A program made the position numbers and the translations under genes. Under the pieces are notes generated by a model that was not told the origin of the DNA, did no database searches, and worked only from the letters and a program-made list of their open reading frames with translations. A DNA stretch of 8,668 nt from Syntrophomonas sp. (GTDB lineage: Bacteria; Bacillota; Syntrophomonadia; Syntrophomonadales; Syntrophomonadaceae). Below are positions 1 to 5,620 of this stretch, one piece after another (the stretch's first letter is position 1; every line of letters begins with the position of its first letter). The DNA is taken from NCBI GenBank assembly GCA_003444615.1, contig DLUN01000058.1:872-9539 (forward strand), given 5' to 3'.

Positions 1-170
<170 letters not shown>

Positions 171-193
171 CTATGTACCTCCCTTACCTGCAG

Positions 194-484
194 TTATTTT
201 AAGATAGCCAAAATATTACTTTCTGAAAGGATCAGGTATTCTTCTCCATCCACTTTGATTTCTGTGCCGGAGTACTTGGAGAATATTACTTTGTCCCCAA
301 CTTTGACATCCATGGGGATTCTTTCGCCCTTCTCATCACGAGCTCCTGGGCCTACTGCTAGTACTTCTGCTTCTTGAGGTTTTTCCTTGGCAGTATCTGG
401 TACATACAGACCGCTCTTTGTCTTTTCTTCGGTCACTTCAGCTACTTTAACCACCAAACGATCGCCTAAAGGTTGAATCCTCAA
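194..484 (-). CDS. groES: co-chaperonin GroES (Hsp10), TTG start
   Basis: This 96-residue protein has the normal GroES length. GroES forms the heptameric lid that closes the GroEL cavity. The recognisable parts are the N-terminal [12 protein letters not shown] strand (residues 2-13), the mobile loop around [12 protein letters not shown] (19-30), which contacts GroEL, the roof-loop region around [11 protein letters not shown], and the C-terminal [15 protein letters not shown]. The start codon is TTG (482-484). The codons just upstream in frame are not usable starts, and the minus-strand sequence AAAGGGGG sits 7 bases before the TTG, so the unusual start is well supported. It is the first gene of the groESL operon and is followed by groEL after 23 bases. 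The leader carries a CIRCE operator, which predicts HrcA repression relieved by heat shock. Confidence 0.97.
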   Translation of the reverse strand: MRIQPLGDRLVVKVAEVTEEKTKSGLYVPDTAKEKPQEAEVLAVGPGARDEKGERIPMDVKVGDKVIFSKYSGTEIKVDGEEYLILSESNILAILK

Positions 485-524
485 AGGTATACCCCCTTTA
501 TAATAAATAGTAGGTCTTTTATTA

Positions 525-551
525 TTAGCACTCGGTAAGTGCGAGTGCTAA
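525..551 (-). promoter_or_regulatory. CIRCE operator (HrcA binding site)
   Basis: A perfect inverted repeat, TTAGCACTC (525-533), nine bases, then GAGTGCTAA (543-551), matches the CIRCE consensus at every position. It lies between the groES promoter and the groES start, just downstream of the expected transcription start. HrcA bound there would block initiation, and in the RNA the repeat can form a leader hairpin. This is the established heat-shock control site of groESL in Firmicutes; no hrcA gene is in the window. Confidence 0.98.
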
Positions 552-564
552 CATTCCTTTAATA

Positions 565-593
565 AATATAGGCAAGAGATCAGTTGGTTTCAA
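565..593 (-). promoter_or_regulatory. sigma-A-type promoter of groES-groEL
   Basis: On the minus strand a -35 hexamer TTGAAA (588-593) and a -10 hexamer TATATT (565-570) are separated by exactly 17 bases (571-587). Each hexamer matches the vegetative consensus at five of six positions. The expected start near 556-558 places the CIRCE element at the very beginning of the transcript, which is its usual position. The leader to the groES TTG would be about 73 bases long. Confidence 0.85.
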
Positions 594-688
594 TCCATAA
601 ATGCACCTGAATCTGCCTAATATTTTCGATTTATATTATGGTTCTAAGCTTTTCTTTTTATACCTCTAAAATACACTTTTTTTCGTTT

Positions 689-1177
689 TCACCCTTGCCC
701 GCACTCGGACGCTGAACCAATTAAAATATCCAGACCATGGTCAAGAGCAGGCATTATGGCCTCGAGCGATTCCCGTACCCCTTTGGCACTGCCGGGAAGA
801 TTGATAATCAGAGTTCTTCCCCGTATACCAGCAACTGCCCTTGATAACATAGCTTTGGGAGTATTGCGCAGACCATAATAACGCATAGCCTCTGGAATAC
901 CGGGCACCTCTTTTTCAATAACCTCCCGGGTCGCTTCCGGTGTTACATCTCGTAGTGAGAAACCAGTTCCTCCCGCGGTTAATAAAAGATCAAGCTGCAG
1001 TTGGTCACAAGCATATTTGAGCTGCTCTATAATAAGCTCTTTTTCGTCGGGTATTATCTCATAATACTCTACTTTATAGCTTGGACCTAGGGTCTCACGA
1101 ATCTGCTTTCCGCTCAAATCCTCCCGTTCCCCTCGAGACCCTTTGTCACTTAGAATTAATATACCGGTTTTATACAT
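689..1177 (-). CDS. mog: MogA/MoaB-family molybdopterin adenylyltransferase
   Basis: This 162-residue cytosolic protein belongs to the MoCF-binding family. These enzymes adenylate molybdopterin at the expense of ATP, preparing it for molybdate (or tungstate) insertion. Visible signatures are GILILSDKGSRGERED near the N-terminus, the nucleotide loop TAGGTGFSLRDVTPEA (residues 67-82) with the conserved Asp in RDVTP (D77), and INLPGSAKGVRESLEAIMPAL (125-145). An in-frame GTG 33 codons upstream exists, but the ATG at 1175-1177 has the ribosome site AGAGGTGAT (1181-1189 on the minus strand), and family alignment begins there. It is the last Moco gene of the unit, separated from moaC by a structured 400-base gap. 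MogA and MoaB cannot be told apart from sequence alone here. No clear terminator follows its stop before the groESL promoter. Confidence 0.9.
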   Translation of the reverse strand: MYKTGILILSDKGSRGEREDLSGKQIRETLGPSYKVEYYEIIPDEKELIIEQLKYACDQLQLDLLLTAGGTGFSLRDVTPEATREVIEKEVPGIPEAMRYYGLRNTPKAMLSRAVAGIRGRTLIINLPGSAKGVRESLEAIMPALDHGLDILIGSASECGQG

Positions 1178-1320
1178 TAAATCACCTCTACAGTATCGCT
1201 CAGGCTTATTATTCCTCTCTGCTGATGCATATGGAGTGCAGTACCCTCGTTCCCTGGTATCCCTCGCAATTGTCACCTGTGGTGTAGGCCACGATTAATG
1301 AACATTGCTGGTCGGCTTAA

Positions 1321-1529
1321 GCAGGAGTATTAGCCGGGCGAGCGACGTGCGACGAGCCGTAGCAACACACGGCGAAACTGAGGGCTGCGAAGGGTCGCTC
1401 GAAACAGGAGGTTTCGAGCAGCGAGGACTGAGTGCATGGATGCCGAATTCCGAGCGGTCCGCTTCGCACCGAAGTAAGCCGGTGTGTTGCAGGCAAGGAG
1501 TCTTGGAGTGAGTCGGCTAATACTACTGC
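1321..1529. repeat. GC-rich foldable element between moaC and mog (structured RNA or MITE-like insertion)
   Basis: The 405-base gap 1178-1582 has no credible gene but holds a strongly self-complementary block. The outer helix pairs 1321-1336 with 1514-1529, with 15 of 16 positions complementary; the core AGTATTAGCCG pairs with CGGCTAATACT. Inside, GCAACACAC (1362-1370) pairs with GTGTGTTGC (1482-1490). A hairpin GCTCGAAAC, loop AGGAG, GTTTCGAGC spans 1397-1419. CAAG (1494-1497) pairs with CTTG (1502-1505) around GAGT. Bases between the helices are purine-rich on the plus strand, as in many structured RNAs, so plus may be the RNA sense strand. It is visibly more GC-rich than the flanks. Open frames crossing it on both strands are arginine- and serine-rich, without ribosome sites, and look spurious. 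Its class was not recognised. Confidence 0.6.
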
Positions 1530-1582
1530 AAAGCTGTAATGACACGTAAGGAAGCATTCTCACACGTCCGTAACCCCTCAGT

Positions 1583-2065
1583 TTACTTAAAGTCAGGGCG
1601 TATCACATGGCCGCTTTTCCCGCCGCTTTTCTCTATTAAGCACACTTCTTCTATCACCATCCAGCGATCAATAGCTTTAGCCATATCGTAAAGGGTCAAG
1701 GCTGCTACCGCAGCAGCAGTCATGGCTTCCATTTCTACTCCGGTTTGACCAGTGGTTTTAACCCGAGAATGAATTACTATCCGATCCTCGGCTTGGTCCA
1801 AGTCGAAACTGATATCCACGGCGGTGAGCATAAGGGGATGACACATGGGGATAAGGGAGGATGTCTGCTTGGCAGCCATAATTCCCGCCACTTGAGCTAC
1901 TGCCAATACATCTCCTTTTTTTACTCCCCCACTGCGAATGGCCAAAAGGGTCTCAGGCTGCATACGCACAATCGCCCGGGCTTCAGCCACTCGCTGGCTA
2001 GGCTCCTTGCCGGTGACATCAACCATACGAGCCCGGCCTTGATCATTTATGTGAGTGAACTCCAT
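1583..2065 (-). CDS. moaC: cyclic pyranopterin monophosphate synthase MoaC
   Basis: MoaC converts 3',8-cyclo-7,8-dihydro-GTP, the MoaA product, into cyclic pyranopterin monophosphate, the first stable intermediate of molybdopterin synthesis, in the cytosol. The 160-residue protein shows [20 protein letters not shown] (residues 47-66), the IPMCHPL motif with H76, and [19 protein letters not shown] (115-133) with D127 and K130. These match the E. coli catalytic residues K51, H77, D128 and K131 with a constant offset of one, so the active site is intact. The ATG at 2063-2065 starts two bases after the moaA stop, with a GGGGGT ribosome site inside the end of moaA. A longer frame reaching 2113 overlaps moaA and would add 16 residues not found in the family. 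Translational coupling with moaA is likely. Confidence 0.97.
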   Translation of the reverse strand: MEFTHINDQGRARMVDVTGKEPSQRVAEARAIVRMQPETLLAIRSGGVKKGDVLAVAQVAGIMAAKQTSSLIPMCHPLMLTAVDISFDLDQAEDRIVIHSRVKTTGQTGVEMEAMTAAAVAALTLYDMAKAIDRWMVIEEVCLIEKSGGKSGHVIRPDFK

Positions 2066-2067
2066 AG

Positions 2068-3048
2068 TTAACCCCCGATTTGATACATTTTGCGAGTGTT
2101 TAGCTGGCCCCATCCAGAATTCATATTATGGCGAGCCGGCTTACTTTTTATGGCCTGCAAGAATAATTCTCGCAATTCATCATCGGTAGCCCCTCGCTTC
2201 AGCGCTTCTTTTAAGTCAACCTCCTGTTTTTCGTAGAGGCATCCTCTGAGTTTGCCATCGGCTGTTAAACGTATCCGGTTACATTCTGCGCAAAACTGGT
2301 GGCTCATGGGACTAATAAATCCTAAAGACCCCTTACCACCAGTTAGTTGATAATAGCGAGCCGGTCCATTGCCCTCCACTGTCTTTTCAGGAATCAACTC
2401 ATACTCATTTTGCAAGACATTTCTAATTTCTTCACTGCTCATCATTCTTTCCGGTTCCCAAAACAACAAATCTCCTACCGGCATATATTCAATGAAGCGT
2501 ATATGCAGCGGATAGTCATAAGCCAACCGGGCAAAATTGTTTATCTCATCATCGTTAAAACCACGGATTACTACCACATTAATCTTAACCGGATGCATGT
2601 CCAACTCTAATGCCTTAAAAATAGCTTGGCGAACCGAAGATAATCCTCCCCGGCGGGTGATATAAGCAAAACGTTCTTCGTTCAGGGTATCCATGCTTAT
2701 GTTTACACGTTTTAATCCGGCCTCTTTTAGTTCTCCTGCCATGGCGGGGAATAATATCCCATTGGTAGTCATGGCGATGTCATCAATCTCGGGAATAGCA
2801 GCTATATCTTTAATTAATCCAGTGATGTTTTTTCGTACCAGAGGCTCCCCTCCGGTTAAACGAACCTTGCGTATTCCCACTTGTGCAGCTACTCGGGTTA
2901 GGCGGGCTATGTCTTCCAGGCTCAGGATTATTCCATGTCCCAGATCCTTTACTCCCTCTTCAGGCATGCAGTACCGGCAACGTAAATTACAGCGGTCAGT
3001 TATGGAAATGCGCATATAATTAATATGGCGTCCAAAAGAATCAACCAT
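2068..3048 (-). CDS. moaA: GTP 3',8-cyclase MoaA (radical SAM)
   Basis: MoaA is the radical S-adenosylmethionine enzyme that rearranges GTP to 3',8-cyclo-7,8-dihydro-GTP, the first step of molybdenum-cofactor synthesis. The 326-residue length is typical. The N-terminal SAM-cluster motif CNLRCRYC has cysteines C20, C24 and C27. GGEP is at residues 66-69, and TRRGG follows at 131-135. The second, substrate-binding 4Fe-4S cluster is formed by C253, C256 and C270 in [19 protein letters not shown]. The chain ends in the conserved Gly-Gly tail (325-326), needed for activity in the family. The ATG is preceded by AAGGAGGG at seven bases. It follows a small cysteine protein by 40 bases and precedes moaC by two, all apparently one transcript. 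Confidence 0.98.
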   Translation of the reverse strand: MVDSFGRHINYMRISITDRCNLRCRYCMPEEGVKDLGHGIILSLEDIARLTRVAAQVGIRKVRLTGGEPLVRKNITGLIKDIAAIPEIDDIAMTTNGILFPAMAGELKEAGLKRVNISMDTLNEERFAYITRRGGLSSVRQAIFKALELDMHPVKINVVVIRGFNDDEINNFARLAYDYPLHIRFIEYMPVGDLLFWEPERMMSSEEIRNVLQNEYELIPEKTVEGNGPARYYQLTGGKGSLGFISPMSHQFCAECNRIRLTADGKLRGCLYEKQEVDLKEALKRGATDDELRELFLQAIKSKPARHNMNSGWGQLNTRKMYQIGG

Positions 3049-3088
3049 AGTACTTCCCTCCTTCCCCCGGATTAGCCCAAGTTTTACC

Positions 3089-3265
3089 CTAAAAACAGCC
3101 TAATTCACAACCTATGATTTTAATTTTCATCTCATCACATAGCTTCCCAACCTCAATGGGCTCTACTTGCAAATCTTCCGCCAGTTTACGGGCATCGGTA
3201 CAGGTAATCTTACTGTCATCAGATAATTCCTTCAACTTTTCAACGATTTGATCACGTTTTTGCAT
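3089..3265 (-). CDS. 58-residue Cys-containing, HTH-like protein at the head of the moa operon
   Basis: No function is known to me. The 58-residue protein starts at the ATG at 3263-3265, which has GGGAGGG (3271-3277) at normal spacing. The middle (residues about 20-50) alternates helices in a way that resembles a small helix-turn-helix fold, with the pattern A-x3-LA-x10-VG-x2-CDE. Cysteines lie at 22, 43, 53 and 57, and the last eight residues are IGCELGCF, so two cysteines sit in an extreme C-terminal C-x3-C tail. I have the impression that small clostridial proteins with a GC-x-LGCF end form a conserved family, but this is memory, not a search. It is the first cistron after a riboswitch-like leader and directly precedes moaA. 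A role in metal or cofactor sensing or handling is inference only. A 98-residue longer frame runs into the leader structures and is not believed. Confidence 0.75.
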   Translation of the reverse strand: MQKRDQIVEKLKELSDDSKITCTDARKLAEDLQVEPIEVGKLCDEMKIKIIGCELGCF

Positions 3266-3277
3266 AATTTCCCTCCC

Positions 3278-3311
3278 AAAAATACAAACACCCTGGAAAG
3301 AAGGGGGTTTG
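3278..3311 (-). terminator. conditional intrinsic terminator in the moa leader
   Basis: On the minus strand CAAACCCCC (3303-3311) pairs with GGGTGTTTG (3285-3293), eight of nine positions, around a nine-base loop. The run TATTTTT (3278-3284) follows immediately. It ends right before the ribosome site of the first gene, so termination here would silence the whole moa unit. Its left arm and loop overlap the right arm of an alternative helix, GGAAAGGAG (3322-3330) with CTTCTTTCC (3295-3303). The two cannot fully coexist, which is the layout of an antiterminator/terminator switch. Confidence 0.65.
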
Positions 3312-3319
3312 GTAAGATG

Positions 3320-3412
3320 AACTCCTTTCCACCGGGAGGCACACCAGTTTCCCGGTACACCCGTCGTCTCAACAGCCTTAGCCATAGCCTTAGGTCAATT
3401 GAGATCGGAGCT
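3320..3412 (-). promoter_or_regulatory. structured moa leader, candidate Moco/Tuco-type riboswitch aptamer
   Basis: The roughly 164-base leader upstream of the small gene and moaA folds on the minus strand as a three-way junction. P1 pairs AGCTCC (3407-3412) with GGAGTT (3320-3325). P2 pairs TCTCAA (3399-3404) with TTGAGA (3367-3372). P3 pairs ACCGGGA (3350-3356) with TCCCGGT (3331-3337). The 3' side carries GCCTCC and GGAAAGG segments. The 3' strand of P1 shares bases with the antiterminator arm GGAAAGGAG, so ligand-stabilised P1 would favour the terminator: a predicted OFF switch. The antiterminator contains a G-U pair that is valid only on the minus strand, which supports this strand as the RNA. 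Position before moaA is where Moco riboswitches occur. Class assignment is inference; a covariance-model scan was not possible. Confidence 0.55.
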
Positions 3413-3435
3413 TATTGATTTGTCTCATTTACCAG

Positions 3436-3465
3436 ATTATACACCATGTAAAATCAATTCTACAA
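3436..3465 (-). promoter_or_regulatory. promoter of the moa operon
   Basis: The minus strand carries a perfect -10 hexamer TATAAT (3436-3441) and a weak -35-like TTGTAG (3460-3465) separated by 18 bases. Transcription would begin near 3429, giving a leader of about 164 bases before the first ATG. That is just enough to hold the whole aptamer and terminator described above. The -35 region lies inside an inverted repeat (3452-3471), a possible operator. Confidence 0.6.
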
Positions 3466-3471
3466 TTGATT
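3452..3471. repeat. inverted repeat overlapping the moa -35 region, with related palindromes nearby
   Basis: AATCAATT (3452-3459) and AATTGATT (3464-3471) form a perfect eight-base inverted repeat with a four-base spacer. Related palindromes are ATCAATTGAT (3495-3504) and TCAATTGA (3395-3402). The first two lie in the control region shared by the divergent moa and nfeD transcripts. They could be operators for a dimeric regulator, but AT-rich palindromes of this length can arise by chance. Confidence 0.4.
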
Positions 3472-3526
3472 ACATAATTCTTGCTAAGCATTTCATCAAT
3501 TGATAACCCCATGACCACGGAAGGTA

Positions 3527-3535
3527 TGGTATTAT
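3527..3535 (+). promoter_or_regulatory. possible extended -10 promoter of nfeD
   Basis: TGGTATTAT (3527-3535) fits an extended -10 element (TG, one base, then TATTAT with one mismatch to TATAAT). No good -35 is seen at the expected distance. Transcription would start near 3542, about 40 bases before the nfeD GTG. It is the best candidate in the gap but is not strong. Confidence 0.4.
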
Positions 3536-3581
3536 TAGGCTGATTATCCCATATGTTAATTACATGAAAGGAGGTTAGTCC

Positions 3582-4010
3582 GTGACCTTCCTGCAATGGA
3601 TTTTGGTGGCTATTATTTGCGGTGCCATAGAGATATTCACCGTTGGTTTTTGGTTTCTTTGGCTGGCTATAGCTGCAGTAGCGGTAGCTTTGCTAGTTCA
3701 ATTCGGCCTCTTGCCAACATTAGAAATTCAACTGCTTATTTTTGCTATCTTCACTCTATTGCTGATAATATTCACCCGTCCTTTGATAATGAGGTTTGTT
3801 AAGTCAAATGATAAGGTCAGTAATGTAAAAGCCCTCATCGGGCAGCATGGGATTACTATCACCCCTATTGTTCCTATGCAGTTTGGCCAGGTAAAGGTAA
3901 ATGGTGAAGTATGGACAGCTATAGCTGAGGAAGAATTGGAAGAGAATATCCGTGTAGAAGTCATCGGTATTGATGGTGTGAAACTACTGGTGAAAAAGGC
4001 ATCTACCTAG
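3582..4010 (+). CDS. short NfeD-family membrane protein
   Basis: This 142-residue protein has the architecture of the short NfeD class (no ClpP-like protease domain). An N-terminal hydrophobic helix spans about residues 4-21 and a strongly hydrophobic stretch follows at about 24-66, giving two to three membrane segments. A soluble C-terminal beta-rich OB-fold domain follows from about residue 82, with the typical ALIGQHGITITPI, FGQVKVNGEVWTA and a LLVKK end. NfeD proteins pair with SPFH/stomatin proteins in membrane microdomains; the genes are usually adjacent, as here. The GTG start (3582-3584) is chosen because AAAGGAGG (3567-3574) lies seven bases upstream. The stop is 16 bases before the SPFH start, so both are co-transcribed. 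The precise role is not established. Confidence 0.9.
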   Translation: MTFLQWILVAIICGAIEIFTVGFWFLWLAIAAVAVALLVQFGLLPTLEIQLLIFAIFTLLLIIFTRPLIMRFVKSNDKVSNVKALIGQHGITITPIVPMQFGQVKVNGEVWTAIAEEELEENIRVEVIGIDGVKLLVKKAST

Positions 4011-4026
4011 AAAGGAGTGGAGCTGA

Positions 4027-4977
4027 TTGTTGAGTGTACTGGTTAATATGATTCTGGTCCTGTTTGTAATTATCATTGCCCTGTCCTCTATCAAAATTAT
4101 CAAACAGGCCACCGTAGGTGTTGTGGAGCGCTTGGGCAAATACCATAAAACTGCCGAACAGGGTATCAATGTGATTATCCCCTTTATAGATCGTTTCCGT
4201 GCCATTATAGATTTACGGGAACAAGTAGTAGACTTCCCTCCCCAACCGGTTATTACCAAAGATAACGTTACCATGATGATTGATACAGTAGTTTATTACC
4301 AGATAACCGACCCATTTAAGGTCACTTACGAGATATCCAATGCTATCTTGGCTATCGAAAATCTGACTGCTACTACCCTGCGCAATATAGTGGGTGACCT
4401 GGAATTAGACGAGACCCTGACTTCCCGAGATCTAGTCAATACTAAACTGCGCTCTATTTTGGATGAAGCTACTGACAAATGGGGAATTAAGGTAAACCGG
4501 GTAGAGTTGAAAAACATTCTTCCTCCCCAGGATATTCAGAATGCCATGGAAAAACAGATGCGAGCCGAACGGGAAAAGAGGGAAGCTATCCTCATAGCGG
4601 AAGGTCAAAAGACCGCAGCCATTCTTGAGGCAGAGGGACAGAAACAGGCAGCTATATTAAATGCAGAAGCTATTCGGGAAGCGGCGATCCGTGAAGCGGA
4701 AGGGCTTCGCCAGGCCCAGATTCTAAAGGCCGAGGGTGAAGCTCAAGCCATTCTTACCGTTCAGAAGGCTTTTGCTGACAGTTTGATTATGATCAAAGAA
4801 GCCCAGGCTGACAACAAAGTATTGGCCTTAAAATCCTTAGAAGCCATTAAAGATTTGGCAGAAGGTCAGGCTACCAAACTGATCATTCCCAGCGATTTAG
4901 CAGGGCTGGCCGGTGTATTTGCCGCCTTGAAGGAAGCGGGGATCGATCAGGAGAATACAACCCATAACCCTGCGTAA
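4027..4977 (+). CDS. SPFH/Band 7 (stomatin/paraslipin-like) membrane scaffold protein
   Basis: This 316-residue protein is anchored by one N-terminal hydrophobic helix (about residues 3-21) followed by the SPFH domain. Visible marks are GVVERLGKYHKTAEQGINVIIPFID (31-55), VTMMIDTVVYYQITDP (81-96), and WGIKVNRVELKNILPPQDIQ (152-171). An Ala/Glu-rich coiled coil (about 174-245) contains five clear 11-residue repeats of the type AILxAEGQKxA. A hydrophobic C-terminal region with IIPSDLAGLAG ends the chain. Such proteins build oligomeric cages on the membrane and work with NfeD. The start is TTG; two adjacent TTG codons (4027 and 4030) both have usable ribosome sites (AAAGGAG at 4011-4017, GGAG at 4019-4022), so the start is uncertain by one residue. 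Paralogue identity (QmcA-like or stomatin-like) was not resolved. Confidence 0.94.
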   Translation: MLSVLVNMILVLFVIIIALSSIKIIKQATVGVVERLGKYHKTAEQGINVIIPFIDRFRAIIDLREQVVDFPPQPVITKDNVTMMIDTVVYYQITDPFKVTYEISNAILAIENLTATTLRNIVGDLELDETLTSRDLVNTKLRSILDEATDKWGIKVNRVELKNILPPQDIQNAMEKQMRAEREKREAILIAEGQKTAAILEAEGQKQAAILNAEAIREAAIREAEGLRQAQILKAEGEAQAILTVQKAFADSLIMIKEAQADNKVLALKSLEAIKDLAEGQATKLIIPSDLAGLAGVFAALKEAGIDQENTTHNPA

Positions 4978-4980
4978 ATT

Positions 4981-5014
4981 ATAAGGGGCCAGACCTTCGA
5001 GCCTGACCCCTTAT
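4981..5014. terminator. bidirectional terminator between convergent operons
   Basis: ATAAGGGGCCAG (4981-4992) pairs with CTGACCCCTTAT (5003-5014) with one mismatch, around a ten-base loop. It starts four bases after the SPFH stop and ends two bases before the 3' end of the converging cyclo-ligase gene. On the plus strand a T-rich stretch follows. The hairpin can end transcripts arriving from both sides. Confidence 0.8.
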
Positions 5015-5016
5015 TT

Positions 5017-5601
5017 CTAAAAGTAGTTCCAGTCTATGACCAACTCGGAGTGATCGGTGACTATCCAGTGCATAGGTATATCTCCCTCATGAGGGTATAC
5101 GTTTTCGATGACCTGAAACTCATAGCCTATCCCGCAAATAAAGGCTGAATTACTGAGGCGGGGAAGAAAGCGATCATAATAGCCTTTGCCATAACCAAGC
5201 CGGTAGCCTTTGTAGTCAAAAACCAAGCCTGGGGTCAAAACCACATCAATGAGAGCCGGATCAAAGGGTTCACCCAATGGCTCTCGAATACCGAAAGGAC
5301 CTGATTTAATTTGGTCCCATCCAGTCCATTTCACTGCCTCCATTCTCCCATTATCCTCTACCCGGGGCAGCAAAATAGTACGTCCCTCCTCATGCCATTT
5401 AACCATTAGTGGTACCAGATCAATTTCATTATTAATGCTGGCGTAAGCCATAATACTGCGAGCATTCTGTATAGGGTTCAATTCCTCGAGCCGTTGTCTT
5501 ACCTGGCCACTGAGTTGCTCAACTTCTGTAGAAGTCATTTTCTGGCGCCGCTCTTTCATTTCATTTCTAATCTGTTTTTTCCAGGCTAATATATCCTGCA
5601 T
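5017..5601 (-). CDS. 5-formyltetrahydrofolate cyclo-ligase
   Basis: This 194-residue cytosolic enzyme (also called methenyltetrahydrofolate synthetase) uses ATP to convert 5-formyl-THF to 5,10-methenyl-THF, returning a stable folate form to one-carbon metabolism. The family's phosphate-binding signature GYRLGYGKGYYDRFL is at residues 132-146, preceded by DVVLTPGLVFD (119-129). FGIREP (103-108) and the N-terminal basic helix KKQIRNEMKERRQKM are also typical, and HEGDIPMHWIVTD near the end matches the usual HDxPMDxVVTE block. The ATG has GGAGGGG about five bases upstream. It follows lgt by 19 bases on the same strand and appears co-transcribed with it. No functional link between the two is obvious. 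Length is normal and the call is secure. Confidence 0.95.
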   Translation of the reverse strand: MQDILAWKKQIRNEMKERRQKMTSTEVEQLSGQVRQRLEELNPIQNARSIMAYASINNEIDLVPLMVKWHEEGRTILLPRVEDNGRMEAVKWTGWDQIKSGPFGIREPLGEPFDPALIDVVLTPGLVFDYKGYRLGYGKGYYDRFLPRLSNSAFICGIGYEFQVIENVYPHEGDIPMHWIVTDHSELVIDWNYF

Positions 5602-5620
5602 ATCTACCCCTCCGTCATAT

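Noticed and set aside
594..688. Intrinsic terminator after mog
   Set aside because: The stretch is AT-rich with T and A runs but no stable hairpin next to a T tract was found.
1178..1276. In-frame N-terminal extension of the mog reading frame from a GTG at 1276
   Set aside because: The added 33 residues do not resemble the family, whereas the ATG at 1177 has a good ribosome site and starts at the conserved domain.
1305..1563. Two Arg/Ser-rich open frames, one on each strand, across the 1321-1529 element
   Set aside because: They have no ribosome sites, follow the inverted-repeat structure, and look like products of GC-rich non-coding sequence.
1178..1582. Moco riboswitch directly in front of mog
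   Set aside because: The self-complementary block there lacks the motifs and terminator layout seen in the moa leader, and its purine bias points to the opposite strand.
2066..2113. Longer moaC frame starting at 2113
   Set aside because: It overlaps the end of moaA and adds residues absent from MoaC; the ATG at 2065 aligns with the family.
3266..3385. 98-residue version of the small Cys protein starting at 3385
   Set aside because: The extra 40 codons lie in the folded leader and terminator and end at a strong ribosome site and ATG.
3320..3412. Cobalamin riboswitch suggested by GGGAA followed by CTGGTG
   Set aside because: No B12 box and no downstream CCCGC-type core were found, and the genes controlled are for molybdenum cofactor.
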